Assembly: GCF_018130545.1 (NCBI RefSeq)
Contig: NZ_JAFCKF010000003.1
Span: forward strand, 434,001-498,000
Length of the DNA: 64,000 bases
Direction of reading: 5' to 3'
From: Bradyrhizobium tropiciagri
Lineage (GTDB): Bacteria; Pseudomonadota; Alphaproteobacteria; Rhizobiales; Xanthobacteraceae
A model generated the notes under the pieces. That model had not been told where the DNA came from. It did not search any database and saw nothing but the letters and a program-made list of their open reading frames with translations. Shown piece by piece: positions 18,605-27,253 of this stretch (the first letter of the stretch is position 1; each line of letters opens with the position of its first letter). Position numbers and translations under genes: made by a program.

Positions 18605-19318
18605 TCACGCATGCGGCGTGCCGAACCGCTCGATCACCTCGGCAAGCGGAACGTGACCGGCGCAGACGCCGGACCCCGGGCTGCTCTCACCGTTCTCCAG
18701 CGCCGTGGCGTAGATCACAGCCGGATCAGCCTCCAGCCGGGCGCGCAGTGCGGCCAACTTTGGCCACCGCTCGCGATCGGCGACGGCGTGGAAATCGAGC
18801 CAGCGCGCGACACCGATCAGCAGCCCATCCGCCAATGTCGGGTGCTCGCCGAGCAGGAACGGCGCATCGCCGATCAACTCCTCGAGCCGGTCGTGCCGCT
18901 GCGCGACAATGCCCTTCCCCCACTCCCGCAGCACGGACTGCATCGCGGGGTTTGGTGTCTGCATCTCCAGCGCCGCCCACAGCGGACTGAACGCGGCGGT
19001 GAAGCCGGTGTTCACGAACGCCATCAGCTGACGCATCCGGTCGGCCTGCGGCGACAGAGGGTCGAAGCTGATGCGGCGCTCGGTATCGCGGACCGCGAGC
19101 CAGCTGGCGATCGCCATGTTCTCGGTGAGCACCCTGCCCTGGTCCGTGACGAAGGCCGGCGTCTCATGCCGCGGATTGATCCGGGCGTAGGAGGGATCGC
19201 GCATTTCGCCGAGCATGTCGACACGGCACAGGCGGTAGGGCTTGCGCAACCATTCGAGTGCTGCAACGAGCCCCATGGAGCTTCCCAGCGGGAAGCCATA
19301 GATGAGGATAGGTTCCAT
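18605..19318 (-). CDS. Glutathione S-transferase family protein
   Basis: A 237-residue GST-fold protein. The thioredoxin-like N-terminal domain begins EPILIYGFPLGSSMGLVAAL, with the loop GSSMG where the catalytic Ser/Cys usually lies, and includes NPRHETPAFVTDQG and the glutathione-binding LTENMAIASWL. The helical C-terminal domain has LEELIGDAPFLLGEHPTLAD, the usual N-capping and fold motif. It is divergent from an HxlR-type regulator 107 bp away, which suggests induction by electrophiles or quinones. Confidence 0.88.
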   Translation of the reverse strand: MEPILIYGFPLGSSMGLVAALEWLRKPYRLCRVDMLGEMRDPSYARINPRHETPAFVTDQGRVLTENMAIASWLAVRDTERRISFDPLSPQADRMRQLMAFVNTGFTAAFSPLWAALEMQTPNPAMQSVLREWGKGIVAQRHDRLEELIGDAPFLLGEHPTLADGLLIGVARWLDFHAVADRERWPKLAALRARLEADPAVIYATALENGESSPGSGVCAGHVPLAEVIERFGTPHA

Positions 19319-19390
19319 GATGTGGTCTCCGGTGATGTCTGACGATCACGCTGCGCAGCGGAGCCGGACCCTATTCGCCACATCCGTGAA

Positions 19391-19399
19391 GTAAATTAC
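19391..19399. promoter_or_regulatory. Candidate HxlR operator
   Basis: The palindrome GTAA-A-TTAC lies in the GST-HxlR divergent spacer, 27 bases before the HxlR ATG, with a further GTAAC half site 12 bases on. HxlR-family regulators commonly bind short GTAnnnTAC-like dyads in such spacers. Binding is inferred. Confidence 0.45.
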
Positions 19400-19425
19400 G
19401 CACCTTTTTGTAACCACGAGGCGCC

Positions 19426-19800
19426 ATGAAATCTCTCGTCTCCCGCTGCCCGATCGAAGAGGTCATGCAGCTCCTGAGCGGCCGCTGGCCGACACTTCTG
19501 ATCTACTATCTGAAGCAGGGCACCAAGCGCTTCAGCGACCTGCGCCGCGACAACCCGACCATCTCGCACAAGATGCTCAGCCTCGAGCTTCGCAAGCTGG
19601 AGGACGCCGGCATCGTCGAGCGCACCGAATTCCAGGGATATCCCTTGCGCGTCGAGTACGAGCTCACACCGGCCGGCCATCGGCTGGTGCCACTGATCGA
19701 TGCCCTCGGCGCATGGTGGGAGGCAACGTCTGAAGCGGACATGCAAGCCAACACCGCCAATGGCGAAAGCGCGGTCGCGAAAGTCTCGCGGCCTGATTGA
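19426..19800 (+). CDS. HxlR family transcriptional regulator
   Basis: A 124-residue winged-helix DNA-binding protein. The N-terminal CPIEEVMQLLSGRWPTLLIY contains the conserved Cys of redox- or electrophile-sensing HxlR members, followed by FSDLRRDNPTISHKMLSLEL (recognition helix) and YPLRVEYELTPAGHRL (wing). It is divergent from the GST gene and 58 bp upstream of an ABM monooxygenase remnant, the usual partners in quinone and aldehyde stress modules. Confidence 0.92.
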   Translation: MKSLVSRCPIEEVMQLLSGRWPTLLIYYLKQGTKRFSDLRRDNPTISHKMLSLELRKLEDAGIVERTEFQGYPLRVEYELTPAGHRLVPLIDALGAWWEATSEADMQANTANGESAVAKVSRPD

Positions 19801-19858
19801 TACTGCTGCACGCACGCGTCGTGTCGAATATGCCGCAGGGCAGAATTGCGAGTAGCCG

Positions 19859-20145
19859 ATGCCGTTTTACTTTTTCGCTCAGTTTCACGCTGCTCCGGGA
19901 CAGGAACACGCCGTCGAAGCGGCGCTGCGCAAGGTCGCAGCGCCCTCGCTCGCAGAGGCCGGATGCAGGGATTTCCACGTCTTCCGCGGCAGCCGCGACC
20001 GTACCCGCTTCGTCATTCACTCGATCTGGGCCGATGAAGCAGCATTCGATTTGCACGCCACGCTGCCGCATACGAATTCCTCGCCACGGTAAACCGGCTT
20101 GTCGATCGTCCGCCGGACCTGTGCCGCAGCGAGATGATCGTGTGA
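19859..20145 (+). pseudogene. Antibiotic biosynthesis monooxygenase (ABM/YgiN-like), frameshifted
   Basis: The reading frame from MPFYFFAQFHAAPGQEHAVE to LPHT (72 residues) is a normal ABM-domain dimeric ferredoxin-like fold, as in quinol monooxygenases. It then shifts: the +0 frame reads NSSPR and stops at 20092, whereas a -1 shift at ACG/GAA (20072-20076) restores EFLATVNRLVDRPPDLCRSE and ends at a TGA at 20145, giving the usual 95 residues. One G seems to be missing. This is either a recent inactivating deletion or a sequencing error. It lies directly downstream of hxlR. Confidence 0.8.
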
Positions 20146-20236
20146 GGCGCCGAAGACTCTCCGCTGGCCTCCGCTGCAATCCCGAAGTATCAATGTCCTG
20201 GCAGGGAGCCATTCAAGGTGCCGAAGAGCACAGCCA

Positions 20237-20285
20237 GAGCATGATCCGGAAAAGTGCGCAGCGGTTTTCCGAAATGATCATGCTC
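20237..20285. repeat. Palindromic repeat (GAGCATGATC type) overlapping the EamA start
   Basis: GAGCATGATC (20237-20246) and GATCATGCTC (20276-20285) are exact inverse complements, with CGGAAAA/TTTTCCG nested inside. From memory, this element recurs between genes in Bradyrhizobium. A half copy, GAGCATGATCT, also occurs near 32425. The right arm contains both candidate ATG starts of the next gene. Confidence 0.8.
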
Positions 20286-21257
20286 AAAAAAAGATCCAAC
20301 GCGGGTAGCGTGTCGGCTCCCGCGATCACGCCTACTCCATCCACCTCGGCGCCGGGTGCGCGCGGCTGGCGCGATTATGCGCTGCTGCTGGCGCTGGCCT
20401 GCTGCTGGAGCTCGACCTATCCGCTGACCAAGATCGGGCTCGGCTCGATCCCGCCGGTCACCTTCATCTCGGCGCGCTCGCTGGTCGCGGCCGCCTTCCT
20501 GCTGATCGTGCTGCGGATCCGCGGCATCCGCATCCCGACCGACATCAAGGCCTGGAAGCTGTTCGCCTTCCAGCAGACCATCAACTCCACGATCCCGTTT
20601 TTGGTAATCACCTGGGCGCAGCTTTATGTGCCGGCCTCCAACACCGTGGTGCTGGCCTCGACCACGCCGATCTTCGCCTTCCTCATCACCTGGACGATCA
20701 CGCGCCACGAGCCGGCCTCGCTGCTCAAGCTGGTCGGCGCGATCCTCGGCCTCGCCGGCACCGTCGCGATCATCGGCCTCGGCGCACTCTCAGGCTTCGG
20801 CAAGGAGATTGTCGCCGAGATCGCGATCCTGCTCGCCACCATCTCGTTCGCCTGCGCCACGATCTTCGGGCTCAGGCTATCGGACTACGATCCGATGGTG
20901 GTCGCGGCGGGTTCGCTGCTGTTCGGCGGCACCCTGCTGCTGCCGGTCGCTCTGATCGTCGACCATCCCTGGACGCTGCACCCGACGCCGCAGGCCCTGG
21001 TCGCCACCGTCGTGATGGGCATCTTCTCCAGCGCCTTCGGGTTGATGCTGTTCTACATGTGCCTGACGCGGCTCGGCACGCTCACCACCAACGCGCAGGG
21101 CTATCTGCGGATTCCGATCGGCGTCGCGTTGTCGGTGATCCTGCTCGGCGAATCCGTGCCGTCGAACCTGGTGCTCGGCCTTGTGCTGGTCATGGCCGGC
21201 GTCGCCGCGATGACGGTGCCGGCCGAGGCGGTGAAGCGCTGGCTGGGAAAATCCTAA
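20280..21257 (+). CDS. EamA/DMT family transporter
   Basis: Inner-membrane exporter of the drug/metabolite transporter superfamily with ten predicted helices in two EamA repeats. Recognisable segments are WSSTYPLTKIGLGSIPPVTF (first repeat) and a second repeat beginning near ILLATISFACATIFGLR; LGTLTTNAQGYLRIPIGVAL and LGESVPSNLVLG mark the end. The start is uncertain: ATGs at 20274 and 20280 sit inside a palindromic repeat, and GTG at 20310 is a good alternative giving about 315 residues. A long upstream open frame is not coding. The substrate is unknown. Confidence 0.85.
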   Translation: MLKKRSNAGSVSAPAITPTPSTSAPGARGWRDYALLLALACCWSSTYPLTKIGLGSIPPVTFISARSLVAAAFLLIVLRIRGIRIPTDIKAWKLFAFQQTINSTIPFLVITWAQLYVPASNTVVLASTTPIFAFLITWTITRHEPASLLKLVGAILGLAGTVAIIGLGALSGFGKEIVAEIAILLATISFACATIFGLRLSDYDPMVVAAGSLLFGGTLLLPVALIVDHPWTLHPTPQALVATVVMGIFSSAFGLMLFYMCLTRLGTLTTNAQGYLRIPIGVALSVILLGESVPSNLVLGLVLVMAGVAAMTVPAEAVKRWLGKS

Positions 21258-21263
21258 CCTTTC

Positions 21264-22001
21264 TCAGGTCGACAACTGCTTCTCAGCGATCGAGAGCCAT
21301 TCGGCCTGCGCGTCGCGCAGATATTTCGGCGCGCGCCGCATCTGGATCAGCAGCTCGTTGAACACGATGCGCGCCTCGGCGGTGCGGCCGACCAGCTGCA
21401 GCAACAGGCCATAGCGCACCCGCGCCTCGGCGCCGGGAAAATACTGCGACACCGCCTGGTATTCTTCCAGCGCCTCGTCGAGCCGGCCGAGTTCGGCGAG
21501 CGAACGGGCATAGAGCAGATGTCCCTCGGCGGACTCGAAATCGGGCCAACGCTCGCGCAAGGCATCAAGCGTCGCCAGCGCCTCGGCCGGCTGCTTGCGG
21601 GCGAACTGGGCCTGCGCCTTGGCCAACGCATAGGCTGGATCGTCGCCCTGCGGCAGGCCCAACACGTGGTCGTAATGGCCTTCCGCCTCCTCGAAGCGCC
21701 CGATAGTGTGGCATTCGGCGGCGAGCGCCGCGCGGTTGGCGATCGTATCCGACGTCGCGAGCTTGTCCGACAATTCGCGATAGCGCTTCTCCGGATCGAG
21801 GCGGTTGGCGACGCGCTTGCGTGCCTGCGCGGCCCCCGGCCCGCCCCACCATTCCGGAATGAGTTCGACGACGATGTAAGCGAGTGCGCCGATCAGCGGC
21901 ACCATCAGGATGATGTAAGCCCAGGGCTGCAAGCGCCCGGTGCGCGAGGCGTGATAGATCAGCGAGATGTCGAGCAGCAGTATGACCAATGCAACAGGCA
22001 T
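21264..22001 (-). CDS. Membrane-anchored TPR protein (PLDc_N-like N-terminus)
   Basis: A 245-residue protein with two N-terminal membrane helices (about 2-14 and 26-47) resembling the cardiolipin synthase N-terminal region, then a basic linker and four or so tetratricopeptide repeats (about 75-235). Repeat-like helices are HTIGRFEEAEGHYDHVLGL, ALAKAQAQFARKQPAEAL, YARSLAELGRLDEALEEY and RYGLLLQLVGRTAEARIVF. It is a likely scaffold for protein-protein contacts at the inner membrane; partners are unknown. It is convergent with the EamA gene, with only six bases between them. Confidence 0.85.
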   Translation of the reverse strand: MPVALVILLLDISLIYHASRTGRLQPWAYIILMVPLIGALAYIVVELIPEWWGGPGAAQARKRVANRLDPEKRYRELSDKLATSDTIANRAALAAECHTIGRFEEAEGHYDHVLGLPQGDDPAYALAKAQAQFARKQPAEALATLDALRERWPDFESAEGHLLYARSLAELGRLDEALEEYQAVSQYFPGAEARVRYGLLLQLVGRTAEARIVFNELLIQMRRAPKYLRDAQAEWLSIAEKQLST

Positions 22002-22202
22002 TCAAGGATCCCAGCGAGCCTGACAGACCACCCAAGTCGCCACCGTCATAACGCGCTCGCCAAGCCGCGACAATCCCAGGTTGTTATTCCGGCATCGCTA
22101 GCGTGAAGAGATCGTGAAGCGGCAGCAACTATCCCTGCATTGGTCGCCGCCCGAACGGATCGGGTTCATGATCCGCGTCGCCGCCGGCGCGTCGCGTGGC
22201 GG

Positions 22203-23165
22203 CTATTTCTTGTCGTCCGCGAGCAGCGCGCGGTATTTCGCGACGTCGCGGGTCACCAGCTGCTGCAACACCTCGGGCGCGAGCTCATCGGCATCGGGCG
22301 CAACCGTCGACAGATCGACGAAGCGCTTCTTGACCGCTTCGCTCGCGACCGCGGTGCGCGCGGCGGCGTTGAGCTTGGCGATGATCTCGGGCGGGGTGCC
22401 CTTCGGCGCGAACAGGCCGTTCCAGCCCTGCGCCTCGAACTCGGGCAGGCCGGCTTCAGCCGAGGTCGGCAAGTCCGGCAGCGAGGCCAGCCGTACGGTC
22501 GAGCCGACCACGACCGCCTTCACCAGCTTGTCGTCGATCGCCTGCGACACCGAGGCTGCGGCATCGCAGACGCCGTCGATCTGGCTGCCGATCGCGTCCG
22601 TCAGCGCAAGCGCGGCGCCGCGATAGCCGACCAGCTGCACGTCGATCCCTGCGGCATGCACGAAGCTCTTGCAGATCAGGTAGTTCGACGAACCGACGCC
22701 GGCGTGGCCGAGATTGACCTTGCCCGGATTCTTCTTCGCGTAGTCGATGAATTCCTTGAGGTCCTTGGCCGGGAAATCCTTGCGCAGCGCGACGATGCCG
22801 AAGGTTTTCGCCACCACGGCGATCGGCGCGAAGGAATCAGGCGTGAACGACAGTTTCGGATAGATCGTATAGGTCGCGGCATTGGTGCCGGCGTTGCCGA
22901 TCGCGATCGTGTAGCCGTCCGGCTCGGCGCGCGCCGCGCGGGTCAGCGCGGTCGAGCCGCCGGCGCCACCGACATTCTCGATGATGATGGTCTGGCCGAG
23001 GGCCGCGCTCATCTGGTCGGCGACCGCGCGGGCGATCACGTCGGAGGTGCCGCCGGCCGTGAACGGCACGATCATCGTGATCGGACGCTTCGGGAAGTCC
23101 TGCGCGTTAGCTGCTGTCGCGAAGACGAGTGCCGCGGCCGCGGCAAGACACCACCGCCCCAGCAT
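22203..23165 (-). CDS. Tripartite tricarboxylate transporter substrate-binding protein (Bug family)
   Basis: Periplasmic binding protein of 320 residues with a signal peptide cleaved near ANAQ. Bug-family marks are FPKRPITMIVPFTAGGTSDVIAR, VGGAGGSTALTRAARAEPDGY, GHAGVGSSNYLICKSF and GWNGLFAPKGTPPEIIAKLNAA. Ligands of this family are small carboxylates or amides. No tctA/tctB membrane genes are near, as is usual for the many orphan Bug proteins. It begins six bases after the purQ stop, so it may ride on the purine transcript. Confidence 0.92.
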   Translation of the reverse strand: MLGRWCLAAAAALVFATAANAQDFPKRPITMIVPFTAGGTSDVIARAVADQMSAALGQTIIIENVGGAGGSTALTRAARAEPDGYTIAIGNAGTNAATYTIYPKLSFTPDSFAPIAVVAKTFGIVALRKDFPAKDLKEFIDYAKKNPGKVNLGHAGVGSSNYLICKSFVHAAGIDVQLVGYRGAALALTDAIGSQIDGVCDAAASVSQAIDDKLVKAVVVGSTVRLASLPDLPTSAEAGLPEFEAQGWNGLFAPKGTPPEIIAKLNAAARTAVASEAVKKRFVDLSTVAPDADELAPEVLQQLVTRDVAKYRALLADDKK

Positions 23166-23170
23166 TTCCG

Positions 23171-23872
23171 TTACGCCGCCTTTTCGAACTGCTGGACCAG
23201 GCCTGCGAACAGGCCGCGGCCGTCGGTGCAGCCCATGATCTCTTCGACGTGGTTTTCCGGATGCGGCATCATGCCGAGCACGTTGCCGCGCTCGTTGACG
23301 ATGCCGGCAATCGAATGCGCGGCGCCGTTGAAGTTCGAGGCTTCGTCGACCACGCCATCGGCAGAGCAGTAACGGTAGAGCACCCGCCCGTCGCCTTCGA
23401 GCCGCTTCAGCGTCTCGTCATCGGCTTCGTAATTGCCCTCGCCATGCGCCACCGGCACGCGGATCACCTGGCCGGCATTGTAGCCGCGGGTGAACGGCGT
23501 GTCGGAGCGCTCGACCTTCATATGCACGTCGCGGCAGACGAATTTCAGCCCGGCATTGCGCATCAGCACGCCCGGCAGCAGGCCGGACTCGCAGAGGATC
23601 TGGAAGCCGTTGCAGACGCCGAGCACGAGCCCGCCTTTGGCTGCGAAGTCGCGCACCGCATCCATCACGGGCGCGCGCGCTGCGATCGCGCCACAGCGCA
23701 GGTAGTCGCCATAGGAAAAGCCGCCGGGCACCACCACGAGGTCGGTGCCTTTCGGCAGCGCGGTCTCGGCGTGCCAGACCATCGCGGTCTCATTGCCGGA
23801 TGCGAGCTTGAGCGCGCGCGCCATGTCGCGCTCGCGGTTGATGCCGGGAAAGACGAGGACGGCTGATTTCAT
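23171..23872 (-). CDS. purQ: Phosphoribosylformylglycinamidine synthase subunit PurQ
   Basis: Glutaminase subunit of FGAM synthase that supplies ammonia to PurL. The 233-residue class I amidotransferase has the nucleophile Cys in [15 protein letters not shown], the start motif [17 protein letters not shown] and the catalytic His/Glu near GMMPHPENH. The ATG at 23872 gives the family-standard N-terminus; an upstream ATG adds 28 unrelated residues. It follows a secreted-protein gene by four bases within purC-purS-X-purQ. Confidence 0.97.
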   Translation of the reverse strand: MKSAVLVFPGINRERDMARALKLASGNETAMVWHAETALPKGTDLVVVPGGFSYGDYLRCGAIAARAPVMDAVRDFAAKGGLVLGVCNGFQILCESGLLPGVLMRNAGLKFVCRDVHMKVERSDTPFTRGYNAGQVIRVPVAHGEGNYEADDETLKRLEGDGRVLYRYCSADGVVDEASNFNGAAHSIAGIVNERGNVLGMMPHPENHVEEIMGCTDGRGLFAGLVQQFEKAA

Positions 23873-23876
23873 TGCA

Positions 23877-24458
23877 TCACCTGGTTTTGGGCGCCAGAAC
23901 AAGCATAACTGGGACCGCAAACTTCGCGTAATTGTCGTTGCTGACCTTTTCGTCATGCGCCGAACTGATCAGGCTCGCGGTGCCTTGCGCGCCAAACAGC
24001 ATGCCGCTGACTTGATATTCGTTTGCGCCGCCGGACGTCACGCTCACGCGCCGGGCCTTGAACATGCGCGGCAACTTGGTGCCCTTGTCGCCATCTACAC
24101 CGAGAAGCGTGATGCGCTGTCCCGGTGTCCGCTGCTCCAGCGCCTTGATGATCTGCTCCTGCCCCTCGCGGAACTGGTCGAGTGTCATCTGCTTTCCGCC
24201 AGTATAGAACCGGTAACTCACCTTGGAGCCCGCGCCGCAGGACGCTTGCGCACAGCGGAACATGTGCACATCGGCGCCGCGGCGTTCATAGCTCCAGCCG
24301 CTGACCGTGAATGGCGGCGGCTGCGTCGTGGCGGACGGTGGTGGCGGCGCCGACTGCGCCGAGACACCGCCGATCCCGGCAACGGTCAGCAGCGCAACCA
24401 ACAACGATCGGACAAGGATACGGTCACGGCCAGGAGAGACGGGAGCGGCTGACATCAT
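23877..24458 (-). CDS. Secreted protein of unknown function between purS and purQ
   Basis: A 193-residue protein with an N-terminal signal segment ([17 protein letters not shown]), a Pro-rich linker ([14 protein letters not shown]), then a globular domain with a likely disulfide pair in [21 protein letters not shown] do not recognise a family with confidence; the plan recalls invasion-associated-locus-B-like secreted proteins, but the match is weak. It is inserted tightly (four bases before purQ, thirteen after purS) into the purine operon without any evident link to purine synthesis. Confidence 0.75.
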   Translation of the reverse strand: MMSAAPVSPGRDRILVRSLLVALLTVAGIGGVSAQSAPPPPSATTQPPPFTVSGWSYERRGADVHMFRCAQASCGAGSKVSYRFYTGGKQMTLDQFREGQEQIIKALEQRTPGQRITLLGVDGDKGTKLPRMFKARRVSVTSGGANEYQVSGMLFGAQGTASLISSAHDEKVSNDNYAKFAVPVMLVLAPKTR

Positions 24459-24471
24459 TTGGCTCGCCCGG

Positions 24472-24714
24472 CTAGCTCAGGACCTCGACCCGGTAGTTCT
24501 CGATCACGGTATTCGCCAACAGCTTGTCGGCGGCGGCTTTCAGCGCCGCCTCCGCCTTGGCCTTGTCGGTCGCGGCGAGCTCGATGTCGAACACCTTGCC
24601 CTGGCGAACGCTGGCGACGCCGTCGACGCCGAGCGATTTCAGCGCGCCCTCGATCGCCTTGCCCTGCGGATCGAGGATGCCCGACTTCAATGTCACAGTC
24701 ACACGTGCCTTCAC
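24472..24714 (-). CDS. purS: Phosphoribosylformylglycinamidine synthase subunit PurS
   Basis: Small dimeric bridging subunit of FGAM synthase that docks PurQ on PurL. The 80 residues match in length and sequence: KARVTVTLKSGILDPQGKAI, ALKSLGVDGVASVRQGKVFD, and ADKLLANTVIENYRVEV at the end. It lies 15 bp after the purC stop and is certainly co-transcribed with it. Confidence 0.96.
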   Translation of the reverse strand: MKARVTVTLKSGILDPQGKAIEGALKSLGVDGVASVRQGKVFDIELAATDKAKAEAALKAAADKLLANTVIENYRVEVLS

Positions 24715-24729
24715 GGTCGTCCCTTCAGT

Positions 24730-25497
24730 CTAGCTCTTCACCAGCACCGGGCCGCTGCCGGCCGGCCGTTCGTTTTCAATCAGGATGCCGAGGCGCTTCG
24801 CCACTTCGGTATAGGCCTCGAGCAGGCCACCGAGATCCCGGCGGAAGCGGTCCTTGTCGAGCTTCTCGTTCGACTTGATGTCCCACAGCCGGCAGGAATC
24901 CGGCGAGATCTCGTCGGCGACGATGATCCGCATCATCTCGTTCTCGAACAGCCGGCCGCACTCCATCTTGAAGTCGACGAGGCGGATGCCGATGCCGAGG
25001 AAGAGGCCGGTGAGGAAGTCGTTGACGCGGATGGCCAGCGCCATGATGTCGTCGATCTCCTGCGGCGTGGCCCAGCCGAAGGCGGTGATGTGCTCTTCCG
25101 ACACCATGGGGTCGTTGAGCTGGTCGTTCTTGTAATAGAACTCGATGATCGAGCGCGGCAGCTGGGTGCCCTCCTCGATCCCGAGCCGCTGCGACAGCGA
25201 GCCGGCGGCGACGTTCCGCACCACCACCTCGAGCGGCACGATCTCGACCTCGCGAATCAGCTGCTCGCGCATGTTGAGGCGGCGGATGAAGTGGGTCGGC
25301 ACCCCGATGTCGTTGAGGTGCTGAAACAGGTACTCCGAAATCCGGTTGTTGAGGACACCCTTGCCCTCGATCACCTGGTGTTTCTTGGCATTGAACGCGG
25401 TCGCGTCATCCTTGAAGTGCTGGATCAGGGTTCCCGGCTCGGGGCCTTCGTAAAGCACCTTGGCCTTGCCTTCATAGATACGGCGTCGACGGCTCAT
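24730..25497 (-). CDS. purC: Phosphoribosylaminoimidazole-succinocarboxamide synthase PurC
   Basis: ATP-dependent ligase that joins aspartate to CAIR to give SAICAR. The start [20 protein letters not shown] is the usual one in this group and gives 255 residues; an ATG ten codons upstream is possible. Motifs include [35 protein letters not shown], and [12 protein letters not shown] and [16 protein letters not shown] of the active site. It is the first gene of the purC-purS-X-purQ run. Confidence 0.97.
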   Translation of the reverse strand: MSRRRRIYEGKAKVLYEGPEPGTLIQHFKDDATAFNAKKHQVIEGKGVLNNRISEYLFQHLNDIGVPTHFIRRLNMREQLIREVEIVPLEVVVRNVAAGSLSQRLGIEEGTQLPRSIIEFYYKNDQLNDPMVSEEHITAFGWATPQEIDDIMALAIRVNDFLTGLFLGIGIRLVDFKMECGRLFENEMMRIIVADEISPDSCRLWDIKSNEKLDKDRFRRDLGGLLEAYTEVAKRLGILIENERPAGSGPVLVKS

Positions 25498-25845
25498 GGG
25501 GATGTACCGAGTTTTGTTGAAATCCATGGATTTGGGTGCTCCGGATGACTTGGGTTACGACCCACGACGGAGCTGCCGCGGAGGCCTGGAACCCGAACAA
25601 TCCACTGGAAACAGAACAAGAACCATGCCTGGTGGCAACCTATCCGATTGAGCCATCCAGCACAATCGATTGTGCCCGCTTCGGGGCACTTATACCGCCC
25701 TATCAAAAAGGGCCGATTCCGCCTGTTTTGCCTGCGGCTTAACGGCTCGTTGTCTTGCCGATTCCTCCCTCCTATTTAGGCAGGCATCGGGGCTGCCGCA
25801 ACGAGCGGATAGCCCGCCATTCAGCAGGGAACTGGAACTTCAGCC
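25498..25845. other. 348-bp divergent spacer, purC and DUF1476 promoters
   Basis: No gene is seen. The spacer separates purC (minus) from DUF1476 (plus) and must hold both promoters. GCTCGTTG near 25745 and CAACGAGC near 25799 form an imperfect dyad. I see no riboswitch or convincing regulator site. Confidence 0.5.
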
Positions 25846-26169
25846 ATGAACGAATTCAACAAGCGCGAGGAAGGTTTCGAGAAGAAGTTCGCCCTCGACG
25901 AGGAGCTGAAGTTCAAGGCGGAGGCGCGCCGGAACAAGCTGCTCGGCCTGTGGGCCGCCGAGAAGCTCGGCATGCCGAGCGATGCCGCCTCCGCCTATGC
26001 CAAGGAAGTCGTCGCCGCCGACTTCGAGGAAGCCGGCGACAACGACGTGCTGCACAAGGTGCTGAAGGACCTCACCGCCAAGGACCAGGCCGTCACCGAG
26101 CGCGACGTCCGCGCCAAGATGGACGAGCTGCTGGCCGTCGCCGCGGCGCAGGTCAAGGCGGGAACCTGA
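25846..26169 (+). CDS. DUF1476 protein, F1Fo-ATP synthase zeta-subunit family
   Basis: A 107-residue four-helix protein. The N-terminal FNKREEGFEKKFALDEELKF is the segment that, in Paracoccus, enters the F1 catalytic interface and blocks ATP hydrolysis; LGLWAAEKLGMP and VLHKVLKDLTAKDQAVTE follow. The zeta subunit is an alphaproteobacterial natural inhibitor of the F1-ATPase. In many relatives the gene lies beside purC, as here. Its inhibitory strength varies among species and cannot be told from sequence. Confidence 0.92.
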   Translation: MNEFNKREEGFEKKFALDEELKFKAEARRNKLLGLWAAEKLGMPSDAASAYAKEVVAADFEEAGDNDVLHKVLKDLTAKDQAVTERDVRAKMDELLAVAAAQVKAGT

Positions 26170-26197
26170 GTTCCCGCTACCTCGCCCCGATCAGCCT

Positions 26198-27154
26198 TTA
26201 CGCGCGCCGGACACCGTTCCGGCGCGACGTGTTTGTGCCCCTCGCTTTGGTGAAGTCGGCGCGGATGATGTCGAGCAGACGGCGCGATGCGGCGCTGAGG
26301 AAGCCACCATGCCGCGTCACCGCGACCACCTCGTGACTGGCGGTGAGATTGCCGACGCGGATCGTCGCGAGCGTCGCGGCGCGCAATTCCTCCGCTGCAT
26401 TGCTCTGCGACAGCAGCGCGATCCCAAGCCCGGCCTCGACCAGCCGCTTCTGCGCCGTCAGGCTGTCGATCGGCGTCCAGGCCACCTCGCCGAGCCCGTG
26501 CGTCAGGAACAATGCGAACACGTGCGAGGCGGTGATCTCGCGGCGTCCCGGCACTTCGGGAAAGGCGATCCAGCGCTCATCCCTGAGACCGGCGAGCTTG
26601 CCGACCCTGCGTCCGGCCAACCGATGATCCGGCGCGCAGACCACTCCGAGCGGCTCGGCAAACAGCACCTCGCAATCGAGCTCGCTTGAACGGTCGCGGT
26701 CGTAGCGCAGCCCGATCGTCGCCTCGCCGCGCCGGATCAGATCGCTGACCTCGGCGCTGGTTGCGGTGCGCAGCGTCAGCGCGACATCCGGATACTGGCG
26801 TGCAAAGCGCTTCAGCACTTTCGACAGCCGCTCGCCGGCCAGCGTACCGGTCACCGCCAGCGCCACCGGGCCGGAATTGTCGCGCGAGAGCGCCCGCACC
26901 GCATTCTCGGCGTCCTGCGCCGCCGCCACCGCGCGTTCGGCATAAGGCACCATCACCCGTCCGGCATCGCTCAGCCGCGTCTTGCCCGCGATCCGCTCGA
27001 ACAAGGGCACGCCGAGCTCCTGCTCGAGCAGCGCGATGCGCCGGGAAATCGCCGGCTGCGAACGATGTAGCGCCTTCGCGGCGTTGGAGATCCCGCCGCG
27101 CCGGTGCACCACCAGGAACGTGTTGAGCGCGTCGCTGTCCATCTCCGGCCTCAT
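26198..27154 (-). CDS. LysR family transcriptional regulator
   Basis: A regulator of about 318 residues with an N-terminal winged helix (ALNTFLVVHRRGGISNAAKAL, RSQPAISRRIALLEQELGVP) and a co-inducer-binding domain of periplasmic-binding-protein fold. The start is ambiguous: ATG at 27154 or 27142, both before the helix-turn-helix. It is divergent from the PEP-mutase-like gene across 99 bp, so that gene is the probable target. Confidence 0.9.
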   Translation of the reverse strand: MRPEMDSDALNTFLVVHRRGGISNAAKALHRSQPAISRRIALLEQELGVPLFERIAGKTRLSDAGRVMVPYAERAVAAAQDAENAVRALSRDNSGPVALAVTGTLAGERLSKVLKRFARQYPDVALTLRTATSAEVSDLIRRGEATIGLRYDRDRSSELDCEVLFAEPLGVVCAPDHRLAGRRVGKLAGLRDERWIAFPEVPGRREITASHVFALFLTHGLGEVAWTPIDSLTAQKRLVEAGLGIALLSQSNAAEELRAATLATIRVGNLTASHEVVAVTRHGGFLSAASRRLLDIIRADFTKARGTNTSRRNGVRRA

Positions 27155-27253
27155 GCAAAAAACTGATGATATCGAGAGAAATAACAAATTTGTCTGATGG
27201 CCGAAACCGCCCTATCGCTGGTCTCAGTCGCTTTCCAACCATCAGGAGTTCAC

